DNA of 64,000 nucleotides from Thiotrichaceae bacterium UBA4486 (GTDB taxonomy: Bacteria; Pseudomonadota; Gammaproteobacteria; Eutrophobiales; Eutrophobiaceae), in contig DGNS01000005.1 of NCBI GenBank assembly GCA_002389045.1, positions 292,288 through 356,287 on the forward strand, given 5' to 3'. This document shows, piece by piece, positions 27,235 to 36,640 of this stretch (position 1 is the first letter of the stretch; each line of letters opens with the position of its first letter). The translations under genes were made by a program, and so were the position numbers. A model generated the notes under the pieces. The model saw nothing but the letters and a program-made list of their open reading frames with translations. It was not told the origin of the DNA and did no database searches.

Positions 27235-29133
27235 TCAGTTGTCGAAGAATGCCTCGATATCCCCGATGTTGTCGGTGATGGTGATGTCCGGCAGGCTCTT
27301 GATGAACACGCGGCCGTAGGATTTTTCCCTGATGCGGTTGTCGCAGATCATAAGCACGCCGCGATCGCGGTCGTCGCGTATTAAACGTCCGATACCCTGC
27401 TTCAACTGGATCACGGCCAGCGGCAACTGGTATTCCATGAACGGGTTGCGGCCCATTTCCTCCATGCGCGCGGATCGCGCTTTTAATACCGGATCGTCCG
27501 GCGTGGCAAAGGGCAGCTTGTCGATGATGACACAGGACAGCGCCGGCCCTTTCACATCCACACCTTCCCAGAAACTGTTGGTGCCGAGCAGTATGGAATG
27601 TTCGTCGCGGCGGAATTCATCCAGCAGTTCGCCGCGCGAGTGATCGCCCTGCACCAGTATGCGGTAGGGCAAACGGTCCCGGATCAGTTCCGCGGCATAA
27701 CGCAACGCGCGGTGACTGGTAAAGAGCAGGAACGCCCGGCCTTTGCTGGCTTCCAGCACCGGCAGCGATTTTTCCAGTACCGCATCGGTAAAACCCGGTG
27801 AGTTCGGCGCCGGCATATCAGCCGGCAGGTAGAGCAACGATTGTTGACGGAAGTTGTAGGGACTCGGCCAGTTATGTGTGCTGATATCGTCGAGCCCGAG
27901 TTGACCGGCAAAATGCTCGAAGCTGTTGTTTACCGTTAAGGTAGCCGATGTATAAATACAACTGCATTCATAACGATTGAGACGGCTCTGAAACGCCTCG
28001 GCGATATTCAACGGTGTCTGGTGCAAAAGGAATCCCCGGCCGCGTGTTTCCAGCCAGGTGACCATTTTGTTTTCATCGTCATGCAGAAAGGATTGTAATC
28101 GATCCTGCAGCAGTTCCGCGCGCTTGTAACAGTTGTCCAGGTGCTTGCCGCGTTGCGCCTGGCTTTTCAGTGTATCGACGATCACTTGCAGACGTTCTTC
28201 AATCAGCTCAACCGTCTCACGGCAACGTGAATCATCAGCCACCGTTTTCCAGTCGCTGCGCCGATCGGACTGGCCGAACGCGGACCGTGCCGATCGTGTG
28301 GCCTGTTCGAGCGTGGACAGCAGTTCCAGGAAACCGGGGATGTCCGCGGCCTCGCTTTTGAAGGCCTTGCCGGCATCGGTTACCAGGTCCTGTAATTGCC
28401 GGCTGGAGACCGTGACGCCCAGGTATTGCGAGGCCAGTTCGGGCAACTGGTGCGCCTCGTCGAAGATGATGCAGTCCACCCGCGGCAAGAGTTCATTAAA
28501 CCCGGCTTCCTTCAGCGCCATGTCCGAAAGCAACAGGTAATGATTGACGATGACAATGTCGGTTTCCTGCGCGCGGCGGCGGGCTTTGAGGACATGGCAG
28601 TCATTGTAGTAATCGCATTCCTGGCCGAGACAGTTGTCGGTGGTCGAGGTGATGTGTTCGTGCAGGCCGGATTGCTCCGTGAGGATTTCGCTGACATCGC
28701 CGCTGCGTGTCGAGTTGGCCCAGTCCCGCAACGCGTGCAGTTCCGCCATCAGGCTGTCCTGCAACGGATTGGACTCAAGTGCCTTGTAACGATGCAGGCA
28801 CAGGTAATTATTGCGCCCCTTGAGCACGCAGACGCTGGCCGTCGCTGCGGTGGCTTTACGCACCGTGGGTAAATCCTTTTCGTAGATCTGGTCCTGCAAA
28901 TGCCGGGTGCCGGTGGAGATGATGATTTTCCTGCCGGATAGCACGGCCGGGATCAGGTAGGCGAAGGTTTTGCCGGTGCCGGTGCCCGCTTCGCAGATCA
29001 GGGATTGATGTTCGCCGATGGCTTCAGCCACCTGATCGGCCATGTCCGCTTGCATGGGCCGTGGTGTGTAGTCTTCGAGCAGGCCGGCCAGCGGCCCGTT
29101 CGCCGCGAGCACATCGGAGGGTGTGTCATGCAT
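27235..29133 (-). CDS. DinG/YoaA-family ATP-dependent DNA helicase
   Basis: An XPD-like superfamily 2 helicase of 632 aa. Walker A is EAGTGTGKTFAYLIP and the DEAH box is IIFDEAHQLPELA. Between them lie the four cysteines of a probable [4Fe-4S] cluster: YLCLHRY, CLGQECDYYNDC and the adjoining KARRRAQ. Motif VI is QGIGRLIRDDRDRG. The length suits YoaA (636) better than DinG (716). The predicted role is unwinding of damaged or R-loop DNA. A small unknown gene and epmA lie upstream on the same strand. Confidence 0.92.
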   Translation of the reverse strand: MHDTPSDVLAANGPLAGLLEDYTPRPMQADMADQVAEAIGEHQSLICEAGTGTGKTFAYLIPAVLSGRKIIISTGTRHLQDQIYEKDLPTVRKATAATASVCVLKGRNNYLCLHRYKALESNPLQDSLMAELHALRDWANSTRSGDVSEILTEQSGLHEHITSTTDNCLGQECDYYNDCHVLKARRRAQETDIVIVNHYLLLSDMALKEAGFNELLPRVDCIIFDEAHQLPELASQYLGVTVSSRQLQDLVTDAGKAFKSEAADIPGFLELLSTLEQATRSARSAFGQSDRRSDWKTVADDSRCRETVELIEERLQVIVDTLKSQAQRGKHLDNCYKRAELLQDRLQSFLHDDENKMVTWLETRGRGFLLHQTPLNIAEAFQSRLNRYECSCIYTSATLTVNNSFEHFAGQLGLDDISTHNWPSPYNFRQQSLLYLPADMPAPNSPGFTDAVLEKSLPVLEASKGRAFLLFTSHRALRYAAELIRDRLPYRILVQGDHSRGELLDEFRRDEHSILLGTNSFWEGVDVKGPALSCVIIDKLPFATPDDPVLKARSARMEEMGRNPFMEYQLPLAVIQLKQGIGRLIRDDRDRGVLMICDNRIREKSYGRVFIKSLPDITITDNIGDIEAFFDN

Positions 29134-29217
29134 GGTTTATGAAATTATCCGCTGATCCCTGATCATGTCACTTCGGGCAAAGAAGGAAATCCCGGGAGAA
29201 TGGTGATTTTAAGTGTG

Positions 29218-29706
29218 TCAGCCGTTGGACCAGTAACCATCGTCTTCAAATCCGTTTGCCTGGCTCCACAGCAAGGTGCCGATGTTTATGAAGCGGGCCA
29301 CGCTCATGGGGCCGCGGCGGTTGTCTGCCGATTCATTAATAAATGCTTCCAGTTCGTTGCGTTGGCATATATAAATCTCGTCAGTGTCGAACGCAGCGGT
29401 CATGATCACCAGGATCATGGCGTCCCAGTTCTGTTCCATTTTGAACTGCCCGAGACGATACCCGCCGCCGGGTCTGAAAATTGCGCGACCCTTGATCTGC
29501 ACCCGCAGATCACCCTTGTCGCGATGGTCCATGATCGCGTCATAACCGGGATCACCACTGTCGTTGGGCGTCAGCTTCAATAAACGGATGGCGTCATTGA
29601 CCGCGATCTCCGCCGTTACCGGCAGTGTCTTGCCGGTGGCTTCGCGATATTCGCGTGCCAGGCGTCTTGCCTCTTCGGTCAGCTTGTCGATGGAATAAAC
29701 AGGCAT
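29218..29706 (-). CDS. Conserved hypothetical protein, possible nuclease-like fold
   Basis: A 162-aa soluble protein that I cannot assign firmly. The central GYDAIMDHRDKGDLRVQIKG resembles the D-x(n)-QxK core of PD-(D/E)XK-fold proteins such as the DUF6998 type. The N-terminus is a charged helix (SIDKLTEEARRLAREYREAT). The ATG at 29706 has AGGA about 8 bp upstream and lies 14 bp beyond the epmA stop, so it is probably the third gene of efp-epmA. A DinG-type helicase follows 84 bp downstream. Catalytic activity is unproven. Confidence 0.6.
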   Translation of the reverse strand: MPVYSIDKLTEEARRLAREYREATGKTLPVTAEIAVNDAIRLLKLTPNDSGDPGYDAIMDHRDKGDLRVQIKGRAIFRPGGGYRLGQFKMEQNWDAMILVIMTAAFDTDEIYICQRNELEAFINESADNRRGPMSVARFINIGTLLWSQANGFEDDGYWSNG

Positions 29707-29719
29707 GCGTGGTTTCCTG

Positions 29720-30673
29720 TTATTTTGCGTCCAGCACGAACGGCAGTACATCCTCTATGCACGTGGCCCCGGTCATGCACATGAGCAGGCGATCCAGGCC
29801 CATGGCCACACCGGCGCACTCCGGCAACGCATCCAGTGCGGCAAGAAACGCCTCGTCCAGCACCTGTTGCGGGCGGCCGTTCTGTTTGCGGATGCGATTC
29901 TCCTCAAGAAAACGCCACCGCTGTTCCGCGCTGTCGTTCAATTCATAAAACCCGTTGGCGATTTCCAGATCGTTGATGAACAGCTCGAAGCGTTCGGCCA
30001 CCGGCCAGTTGTCATGCCGCAGTCGCGCCAGCGCGGCCTGGCAGGCGGGAAAGTCATGGACCATGTACGGGGAATCGTCTTGCATGTAATCGCCGCGGAT
30101 GTGATCGAACAGGAAATCCAGCAGTTCGGAACGTTCGGCCTGTTCGGAAGCAAAGCCCGCTTTCGAGGCTTCCAGTTGCAGTTCGGCGGTGGCGCAGGTG
30201 TGCGGATTAAGACCGGTGACTGCGCGAAAGATCGCTTCATAGGTCACGCGCTGCGGAGATCTGAAACCCAGCCATTCCAGCAATTCGCCGATTTCATCCA
30301 TCATGTGCCGGCTGTCGAAGTGCGGGCGGTACCATTCCAGCATGCTGAATTCCGGATTGTGCACTCGTCCGGCTTCTTCATCACGGAAGACCTTGCAGAT
30401 CTGGTAAATCGCACCGGAACCATCAGCCAGCAGACGCTTCATGGCGTATTCCGGTGAGGTGTGCAGATACAGGGTTCGTTGCCGGCCATCGGGCAGGGTC
30501 AGCGTGGTGTCAAGCGAGTGCAGGTTCGGATCCGGTGTCGCCGTCGCACACAGAGTTGGTGTCTCCACCTCGAGTATGTCGCGCACACGCATGAATTCGC
30601 GTAAGCGTTGATAAAGATCGGCCCTGGCGCCGAGCGGTGTCCGGATGTCCGGTAATGACCACGCATCACCCAT
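29720..30673 (-). CDS. epmA: EF-P--(R)-beta-lysine ligase EpmA
   Basis: A lysyl-tRNA-synthetase paralogue that attaches (R)-beta-lysine to EF-P, 317 aa (E. coli 325). It consists only of the class II catalytic core without an anticodon domain. Motif 2 is ICKVFRDEEAGRVHNPEFSM and motif 3 lies in GVAMGLDRLLMCMTG. I chose ATG 30673 over an upstream TTG because it leaves 17 bp after the efp stop and matches the family N-terminus. It lies in an operon with efp. Confidence 0.95.
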   Translation of the reverse strand: MGDAWSLPDIRTPLGARADLYQRLREFMRVRDILEVETPTLCATATPDPNLHSLDTTLTLPDGRQRTLYLHTSPEYAMKRLLADGSGAIYQICKVFRDEEAGRVHNPEFSMLEWYRPHFDSRHMMDEIGELLEWLGFRSPQRVTYEAIFRAVTGLNPHTCATAELQLEASKAGFASEQAERSELLDFLFDHIRGDYMQDDSPYMVHDFPACQAALARLRHDNWPVAERFELFINDLEIANGFYELNDSAEQRWRFLEENRIRKQNGRPQQVLDEAFLAALDALPECAGVAMGLDRLLMCMTGATCIEDVLPFVLDAK

Positions 30674-30690
30674 TGTCGGGCAGACTCCGG

Positions 30691-31260
30691 TCAATCTCTT
30701 GCCCGGCCGACGTATTCACCCGTTCGGGTGTCGATCTTGAGCACTTCGCCGGTTTCAATGAACAACGGCACCTTGACCACGGCGCCGGTTTCCAGCGTTG
30801 CCGGCTTGGTGCCGCCGCTGGCGGTGTCACCGCGCACGCCCGGATCTGTGTCAGTGATTTCAAGATAAACGAAGTTGGGCGGCATAACGCTGATCGGCAC
30901 ATCGTTCCACAAGGTCACGGTGCACATTTCCTCGCCCTTGATCCACTGCGCCGCATCGCCCACGACCGACTCGTTGGCCTCGTACTGTTCGTAGCTGCCC
31001 TGGTCCATGAAATGCCAGAGTTCGCCATCGTTATAGAGGTATTGCAGTTCCAGATCAAGAACGTCGGCCGCTTCGACGCTTTCACCGGACTTGAAGGTTT
31101 TCTCGAGTATGCGGCCGGTTTTCAGGTTGCGGATTTTAACCCGGTTAAAAGCCTGACCCTTGCCGGGTTTGACAAATTCGTTCTCCACGATTGAACAGGG
31201 ATCATTATCGAGCATGATCTTCAATCCGGATTTAAACTCATTGGTGCTGTAAGTCGCCAT
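30691..31260 (-). CDS. efp: Elongation factor P
   Basis: Translation factor that relieves stalling at polyproline motifs, 189 aa (E. coli 188). The modified lysine is Lys34 in the KPGKGQAF loop, the beta-lysylation type. Three beta-barrel domains are recognisable, ending in KIDTRTGEYVGRA. The open frame continues upstream to 31611, but that stretch is antisense to epmB; ATG 31260 (MATYSTNEFK) is the start. Cotranscribed with epmA and divergent from epmB. Confidence 0.98.
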   Translation of the reverse strand: MATYSTNEFKSGLKIMLDNDPCSIVENEFVKPGKGQAFNRVKIRNLKTGRILEKTFKSGESVEAADVLDLELQYLYNDGELWHFMDQGSYEQYEANESVVGDAAQWIKGEEMCTVTLWNDVPISVMPPNFVYLEITDTDPGVRGDTASGGTKPATLETGAVVKVPLFIETGEVLKIDTRTGEYVGRARD

Positions 31261-31303
31261 CGTCACCTCTTGCGTGTGTTTCCGATCCTGAAAAAAGGCG
31301 CTT

Positions 31304-32302
31304 ATGATACAGCTTTTACCGACAAGATTGCAGCATATGACCTGGCAGTATTCCCTCAAAGACGCCATCACCTCGCCCGCCGATATCACTCTACTCGATA
31401 CGGAATCACGGCAATTCTCCCCGGCCGCCCACGGCCAGTTTCCCCTGCGCGTACCGCCGGCGTTTGCGGATCTCATCGATCCGGATAACCCCGATGACCC
31501 GCTGTTGCGGCAGGTATTCCCGGATGTGCGCGAGGATGAGCCCGTGGCGGGATTTGGCGCCGATCCGCTCAATGAACAGGATTTCCAGCCGGCGCCCGGC
31601 ATTTTGCACAAGTATCACGGCCGGGTGTTGCTGCTGCTGACCGCTGCCTGTGCTATTCACTGCCGGTACTGCTTTCGCCGGCATTTCCCTTATTCCGACT
31701 CCAATCCGCTGAATTCCCACTGGCCGGCCACGCTGGATTACCTGCGCACCCATGATGATGTCCGGGAAGTCATATTCAGCGGCGGCGATCCGCTGATGCT
31801 GGACGATGAAAAACTGACCGTCCTGGTCAGGGATCTGGAAACGATCCCCCATCTGCGCCGCCTGCGCATCCATACGCGCATGCCCGTGGCGGCGCCGGAA
31901 CGCATCAACCCTGAATTCATCGATCTTCTGGCACAGTCGCGACTGCGGCCGGTGGTGGTGGTGCACGTCAATCACGCACAGGAACTGGGAGTGCCGGCCA
32001 GGCGGGCCATCCGGGCGTTGCGCAATGCCGGGGTCACGCTGTTAAACCAGTCGGTGTTACTGCGAGCGATCAACGACAGTGCCGCGGTACTGGTCGAGTT
32101 GAGCGAATCGTTGTTCGAGCTTGGGGTGATGCCTTACTACCTGCATTTGCTGGACCCGGTAGCGGGGGCGGCGCATTTCCGGGTCGACAAGGCGACGGCC
32201 AAACGCCTGCATACTGAAATTCAGAAACTGTTACCGGGTTACCTGGTGCCGCGACTGGTCCGCGAAGTGGCCGGTTTTCCGAACAAGCAACTGCTTGTCT
32301 GA
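31304..32302 (+). CDS. epmB: EF-P beta-lysylation protein EpmB (lysine 2,3-aminomutase)
   Basis: A radical SAM, PLP-dependent enzyme of 332 aa (E. coli 342). It converts (S)-alpha-lysine to (R)-beta-lysine for EF-P modification. The [4Fe-4S]/SAM motif is CAIHCRYC (CxxxCxxC), followed by FRRHFPY. The GGDPLM and RIHTRMPVAAPERI stretches are typical of the aminomutase family. It starts 43 bp from the divergent efp start. Together with efp and epmA this makes a complete module. Confidence 0.95.
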   Translation: MIQLLPTRLQHMTWQYSLKDAITSPADITLLDTESRQFSPAAHGQFPLRVPPAFADLIDPDNPDDPLLRQVFPDVREDEPVAGFGADPLNEQDFQPAPGILHKYHGRVLLLLTAACAIHCRYCFRRHFPYSDSNPLNSHWPATLDYLRTHDDVREVIFSGGDPLMLDDEKLTVLVRDLETIPHLRRLRIHTRMPVAAPERINPEFIDLLAQSRLRPVVVVHVNHAQELGVPARRAIRALRNAGVTLLNQSVLLRAINDSAAVLVELSESLFELGVMPYYLHLLDPVAGAAHFRVDKATAKRLHTEIQKLLPGYLVPRLVREVAGFPNKQLLV

Positions 32303-32580
32303 CTGCAAGGGCTCTGATGTTCTATTCGTCCGGATATATTCCGGAATAAAAAACAAGTACTTAACAAACGATGGGCTTGTTCAAGCCGTTCCCGACCGGC
32401 TACGCGTCGATATTAGTGGGCAACAGCTCTTCACCAGCGATTGATCAAACACCTATTTGGCGAGTAGTCCTTAAGTAGTATCCCATAGGAAGAATTGACG
32501 CATTGCATGGTCGAGCCTAGAGTCGCCATGTCTCGTGAACTCCGATTCACGAAATTAACATTATCTCAGGGGATGTACCC

Positions 32581-33945
32581 ATGGCACCAGATGCAACAGC
32601 TATGATCTTTGCCGAGCAGGTTACCGTTGCCTCTCTCGTGCAAAACGTGATTTATGCTTCCGGTACGGTCGGAGCGATATTTGTGATCATTGGCCTGATG
32701 GTGATCGATGTCGGAGCCACCCGGCGTGCGAATCGATTCAATTCAGTCATCGAGAAGATGATTGGCTTTTTCATCAGCTTTGCGACCTACTTCCTGATCG
32801 GTTTCTCATTGTGGGCGGCCCAGTATTACGTCATGGAAGGCTATACCTTGACCGATTCCATCAAGGACTGGTGGGCCGGCGGCGCCATGGCCAACTCACT
32901 GGCGCATCATGTGGATCCGGCAGTTTTTCCCGGTGTAAACAACTTCCAGATCTTCCTCTTCTTCCTGGCGTGTTTCGCGGGTATCGTCAACGTCCTGTTG
33001 CATTTCTCGATAGCGGAACGCATTAAGCCCTTGGCCTATTATATTATCTGCATTGTGTCGACCATCGTCTCCTCGCTGCTCAGCTGGTGGACCTGGGGCT
33101 CGGTCGGTCCACTGACCAATGCCGGCTTCCACGACTTCTTCGGAGTCGGCTTCGTGTACCTGTACCCGACCGGCATGGCCATGGTATTCGTCTACCTGCT
33201 CGGCGCCCGGCCCGGCGTCTATTCGGCACATCCCAGGGTATCCACGTACCGCTATCCCAACCTGCCGCTGGCGGCCGCCGGTGTCATGACCATCTTTGCG
33301 GGTCTGCCGATGGTGATACTGTCGTGCCTGTTCTTTTTTGATCCCGAGGCACTGGCGGTCAGCGTGACCATGGCCAATACCAGCGTCGGTATTGCATTCA
33401 ATAATTACGGCATGGCCTGGGCCGGCGGCATGATCATGGGTGCGATCATCGCCTATACAACACGCAAGTGGATCTATCTGCTGCTCGGACCGCTGGCAGG
33501 CTATGTTTCCGGCGCCCCTGCCTTCGACGTCTACGTACCCTGGCAGATGTTTCTCGTTGCGCTGGGTGCGCCGATCGTCGCCTACGCGGTGTACGAGTTC
33601 ACCCAGAAGCGCCAGATCGACGAGCACAAACTGTTCCCGCTGTTCGCCGGCGCCGGTTCGTACGGGCTGATCATGGTTGGCCTGCTCAAGGCAGGAACGC
33701 CGCGCGGCGGCTACTTCGGTATCACCGAGGGCCCTTACGCCTTTCAGCACGGCGAGATCGGCGTCCTGATGCAGATCGTCGGCATCGTGGTCTGCCTGGG
33801 AATGGGCATACTGACGGCCGCCATCCTGGCACCGATCCTCAAGGCCACCATCGGGTTGCGCAATTCTGATGACGATCAGGCCACGGGGCTGGATACGGTG
33901 TTCTGGGGAGAAGAGACCGAGCCGGACGTTCATCAGCGGGATTAA
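32581..33945 (+). CDS. Amt/Rh-fold membrane protein lacking the twin histidines
   Basis: A polytopic membrane protein of 454 aa that aligns by eye with ammonium channels. Shared features are IAERIKPLAYYI (AmtB AERM region), SWWTWGSVGPL, DFFG at the Amt signature and PLAGYVSGAPAF near residue 310. The AmtB twin-His positions H168 and H318 correspond to Tyr193 and Phe355. The phenylalanine gate region is also altered. It is therefore unlikely to be an ordinary ammonium channel; sensing or another substrate is possible. AGGGG lies 8 bp before the ATG. No glnK partner is adjacent. Confidence 0.7.
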   Translation: MAPDATAMIFAEQVTVASLVQNVIYASGTVGAIFVIIGLMVIDVGATRRANRFNSVIEKMIGFFISFATYFLIGFSLWAAQYYVMEGYTLTDSIKDWWAGGAMANSLAHHVDPAVFPGVNNFQIFLFFLACFAGIVNVLLHFSIAERIKPLAYYIICIVSTIVSSLLSWWTWGSVGPLTNAGFHDFFGVGFVYLYPTGMAMVFVYLLGARPGVYSAHPRVSTYRYPNLPLAAAGVMTIFAGLPMVILSCLFFFDPEALAVSVTMANTSVGIAFNNYGMAWAGGMIMGAIIAYTTRKWIYLLLGPLAGYVSGAPAFDVYVPWQMFLVALGAPIVAYAVYEFTQKRQIDEHKLFPLFAGAGSYGLIMVGLLKAGTPRGGYFGITEGPYAFQHGEIGVLMQIVGIVVCLGMGILTAAILAPILKATIGLRNSDDDQATGLDTVFWGEETEPDVHQRD

Positions 33946-34369
33946 CCAATCCCTGGCAATAACCATGTGACGGCGCCGTGAATGTGATCGCCTGCGTCGT
34001 GGCAGTGTGTAGTTCTTCAAGGCTGTGCTCCGGTTTGATGACCGGAGCAGCGTGACCGACGGATAATCAGATGTCTGGACCGGAATTTATCTTGCGCACA
34101 CATATAAAAAACTCAAGATACGTCAGTGCCTGCCGTTAAAGTAACCGGAACGGCGTGTATCCTCCTTCCCCCACATCCGTTCATGATTACATGCCGGGCT
34201 TGATAGCCCGGCTTTTTTTTGTAATGACGGGTTCCAGTCATAGCGAATGCCTATGGGGAATCCTTGTTCCGATTGAACATGAAGGATTTCTCCCGGTTTC
34301 CCCGCTGCACTTCGGGACAAGGCTCGAAATGTCAGTCGAAGAACAGCAGATGACAGTGCCCGCTCCGTG
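33946..34369. other. 424-bp spacer between the Amt-like gene and parC
   Basis: No gene is apparent. It holds a perfect 8-bp hairpin GCTCCGGT-N6-ACCGGAGC at 34027-34048 without a T-run, and a strong rho-independent terminator at 34193-34220. The DNA between them could be a long 3' UTR or a separate small RNA. I found no convincing promoter for the latter. Confidence 0.6.
34193..34220 (+). terminator. Rho-independent terminator
   Basis: GCCGGGCT-TGAT-AGCCCGGC is a perfect 8-bp GC-rich stem followed by eight T residues. It reads only on the plus strand. It lies 248 bp after the Amt-like stop, unusually far for that gene. Confidence 0.9.
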
Positions 34370-36640
34370 TCATTCCTTATCCGGTGTTTTCACTTCTGCG
34401 GCGATATCGATTACATTACGGAAGCCGCGCGGCAGTACGTTGCCCCGGCGGGCGCGCTCCCCGCGGTAATGCGCATAGTCTTTCGGCTTTAACGTCAGCA
34501 CCCGTTGTCCGGATTTGATGATCAGGTTCTGATCCGGAGACACCACGCAGAACGCCTGCACGTATTCTTCCCGGGCTTTCAGTTTCGCGGCCGGGATCTG
34601 CATGAATTTCTGGCCCTTGCCCCGGGCCAGCTCCGGCAGTTCGTTCACCGGGAACAGCAGCAGCCGGCCGCTGGTGGACACACTCGCCAGTAACTGGGTT
34701 TGCGGATCATCGACCCGGCAGGGTTTCAGCACCCGGGCGCCCTTCGGCACATTGAGAATGAGTTTGCCGTTTTTGTTCTTGCTTTGCAGATCGGCGGTAC
34801 GAACGATAAAACCGTAACCGGCATCCGTACCGAGAAGAAAACGAATATCCCCGTCACCCAGCATCACGCCTTCGAAAGTGGAACCGTCCGGCGGTGTCAC
34901 GCGGCTGGTGACCGGTTCACCGAGACTGCGTGCCGAGGGCATATTGTGCACCGGAATGGAATAACAGCGGCCGGTGGAATCAAGCAGGACCACGGACTGG
35001 TTGCTGCGCCCGGTGGCGGATTGTTTGTAACTGTCACCGGAACGGTAATTCAGGGATTCGGGATCGATGTCGTGTCCCTTGGCGGCGCGGATCCAGCCCT
35101 TATCGGAAAGGATCACGGTCACAGCTTCAGTGGGGATGAGAGATTTTTCATCGATGGCCCTGGATTCATCACGCTCGACGATGCGGGAGCGGCGCTCATC
35201 TCCGTACTCTTCGGCATCGGCCATGATCTCTTTTTTGATCAGGGTTTTCAGCCGTTGCTTTGAGCCCAGGGTTTTTTCTATGTCGTCGCGTTCCTCCGAC
35301 AACTCGTCCAGTTCGCCTTTCAGGCGCACTTCCTCGAGCCGTGCCAGGTGACGCAGTTTCAGTTCGAGGATGGCTTCGGCCTGGATATCGGTGAGCTTGA
35401 ACTGTTGCATCAACACCGGTTTGGGCGATTCTTCTTCACGAATAATGCGAATCACCTCATCGATATTGAGATACGCCACCAGCAAACCCTCAAGAACATG
35501 GATGCGGGCCAATACCTTGTCGAGCCGATGCTGCAGGCGCCGGCGCACGGTTTGGGTCCGGTATTGCAGCCACTCACTGAGAATGGTGCGCAGATCCTTG
35601 ACACGCGGTTTGCCGTCGATACCGATCATATTCAGGTTGATGCGGTAGTTACGTTCAAGATCGGTGGTGGCAAAAAGATGCAGCATGAGTTCATCGAGAT
35701 CGACCCGGTTGGAGCGCGGCACCAGGATCAGGCGGATGGGATTTTCATGATCCGATTCGTCGCGCAGATCATCGAGCATGGGCAGTTTTTTCGCCTGCAT
35801 CTGCGCGGCGATCTGTTCGAGGATGCGGCTGCCGGAACTCTGATGCGGCAATGCGTCGATGACAATATTGCCGTCTTCGCGTTTCCAGGTGGCGCGCATT
35901 TTCAGACTGCCGTTACCGCTGCGGTACATTTCGATGATTTCATCGCGCGGTGTGATGATCTCGGCCTCGGTGGGATAATCGGGCGCCTGAATGTGTTCAC
36001 ACAGATCCTCGACCGTGGCTTTGGGCACATCGAGTAAATGTATACAGGCCGTGGCGACTTCACGCAGGTTGTGCGGCGGAATGTCCGTGGCCATGCCGAC
36101 GGCAATGCCCGTCGTGCCGTTCAGCAACACGTTGGGCAGTCGCGCCGGCAACACTTTCGGTTCGTCCATGGTGCCGTCGAAATTCGGCACCCAGTCCGCC
36201 GTACCATGGGCGAGTTCACTCAAAAGCAAATCGGCGTAGTGCGTCAGGCGCGACTCGGTATAACGCATGGCGGCAAAGGACTTGGGATCGTCGATGGAAC
36301 CCCAGTTGCCCTGCCCGTCCACCAGTGGATAACGGTAGCTGAAAGTCTGCGCCATGATCACCATGGCTTCGTAACAGGCCGAATCACCGTGCGGGTGAAA
36401 CTTGCCGATCACATCGCCGACGGTACGTGCCGACTTCTTGTACTTGGCTGCCGCTTTCAGGCCGAGTTCCGACATGGCGTAGATGATCCGGCGCTGCACC
36501 GGCTTCAGGCCATCACCGATGTTCGGTAAGGCACGGTCGAGAATGACGTACATGGAATAGTCCAGGTAAGCGCGTTCAGTGAACTCGCTGATGGGCTGTT
36601 CCTGTACCGGGTTGAATTCCAGATTCATGGTTTCGTTCAT
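34370..36640 (-). CDS. parC: DNA topoisomerase IV subunit A
   Basis: The DNA-cleaving subunit of topoisomerase IV, 756 aa (E. coli ParC 752). The catalytic Tyr lies in SFAAMRYTESRL near residue 124. The quinolone-resistance region reads GKFHPHGDSACYEAMV. The short C-terminal domain and length distinguish it from GyrA (about 875). It lies downstream of parE on the same strand, separated by an unusual 391-bp spacer. Confidence 0.96.
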   Translation of the reverse strand: MNETMNLEFNPVQEQPISEFTERAYLDYSMYVILDRALPNIGDGLKPVQRRIIYAMSELGLKAAAKYKKSARTVGDVIGKFHPHGDSACYEAMVIMAQTFSYRYPLVDGQGNWGSIDDPKSFAAMRYTESRLTHYADLLLSELAHGTADWVPNFDGTMDEPKVLPARLPNVLLNGTTGIAVGMATDIPPHNLREVATACIHLLDVPKATVEDLCEHIQAPDYPTEAEIITPRDEIIEMYRSGNGSLKMRATWKREDGNIVIDALPHQSSGSRILEQIAAQMQAKKLPMLDDLRDESDHENPIRLILVPRSNRVDLDELMLHLFATTDLERNYRINLNMIGIDGKPRVKDLRTILSEWLQYRTQTVRRRLQHRLDKVLARIHVLEGLLVAYLNIDEVIRIIREEESPKPVLMQQFKLTDIQAEAILELKLRHLARLEEVRLKGELDELSEERDDIEKTLGSKQRLKTLIKKEIMADAEEYGDERRSRIVERDESRAIDEKSLIPTEAVTVILSDKGWIRAAKGHDIDPESLNYRSGDSYKQSATGRSNQSVVLLDSTGRCYSIPVHNMPSARSLGEPVTSRVTPPDGSTFEGVMLGDGDIRFLLGTDAGYGFIVRTADLQSKNKNGKLILNVPKGARVLKPCRVDDPQTQLLASVSTSGRLLLFPVNELPELARGKGQKFMQIPAAKLKAREEYVQAFCVVSPDQNLIIKSGQRVLTLKPKDYAHYRGERARRGNVLPRGFRNVIDIAAEVKTPDKE

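Noticed and set aside
32440..32510. TAGTCCTTAAGTAGTAT region before the Amt-like gene as an activator site
   Set aside because: Contains a TACTTAAG-like core but no clear repeat or spacing typical of a known regulator; I could not support it beyond impression.
32896..34020. 374-codon open frame antisense to the Amt-like gene
   Set aside because: No family resemblance, extreme Arg/His/Gln content and no ribosome site. The sense frame has ordered membrane segments.
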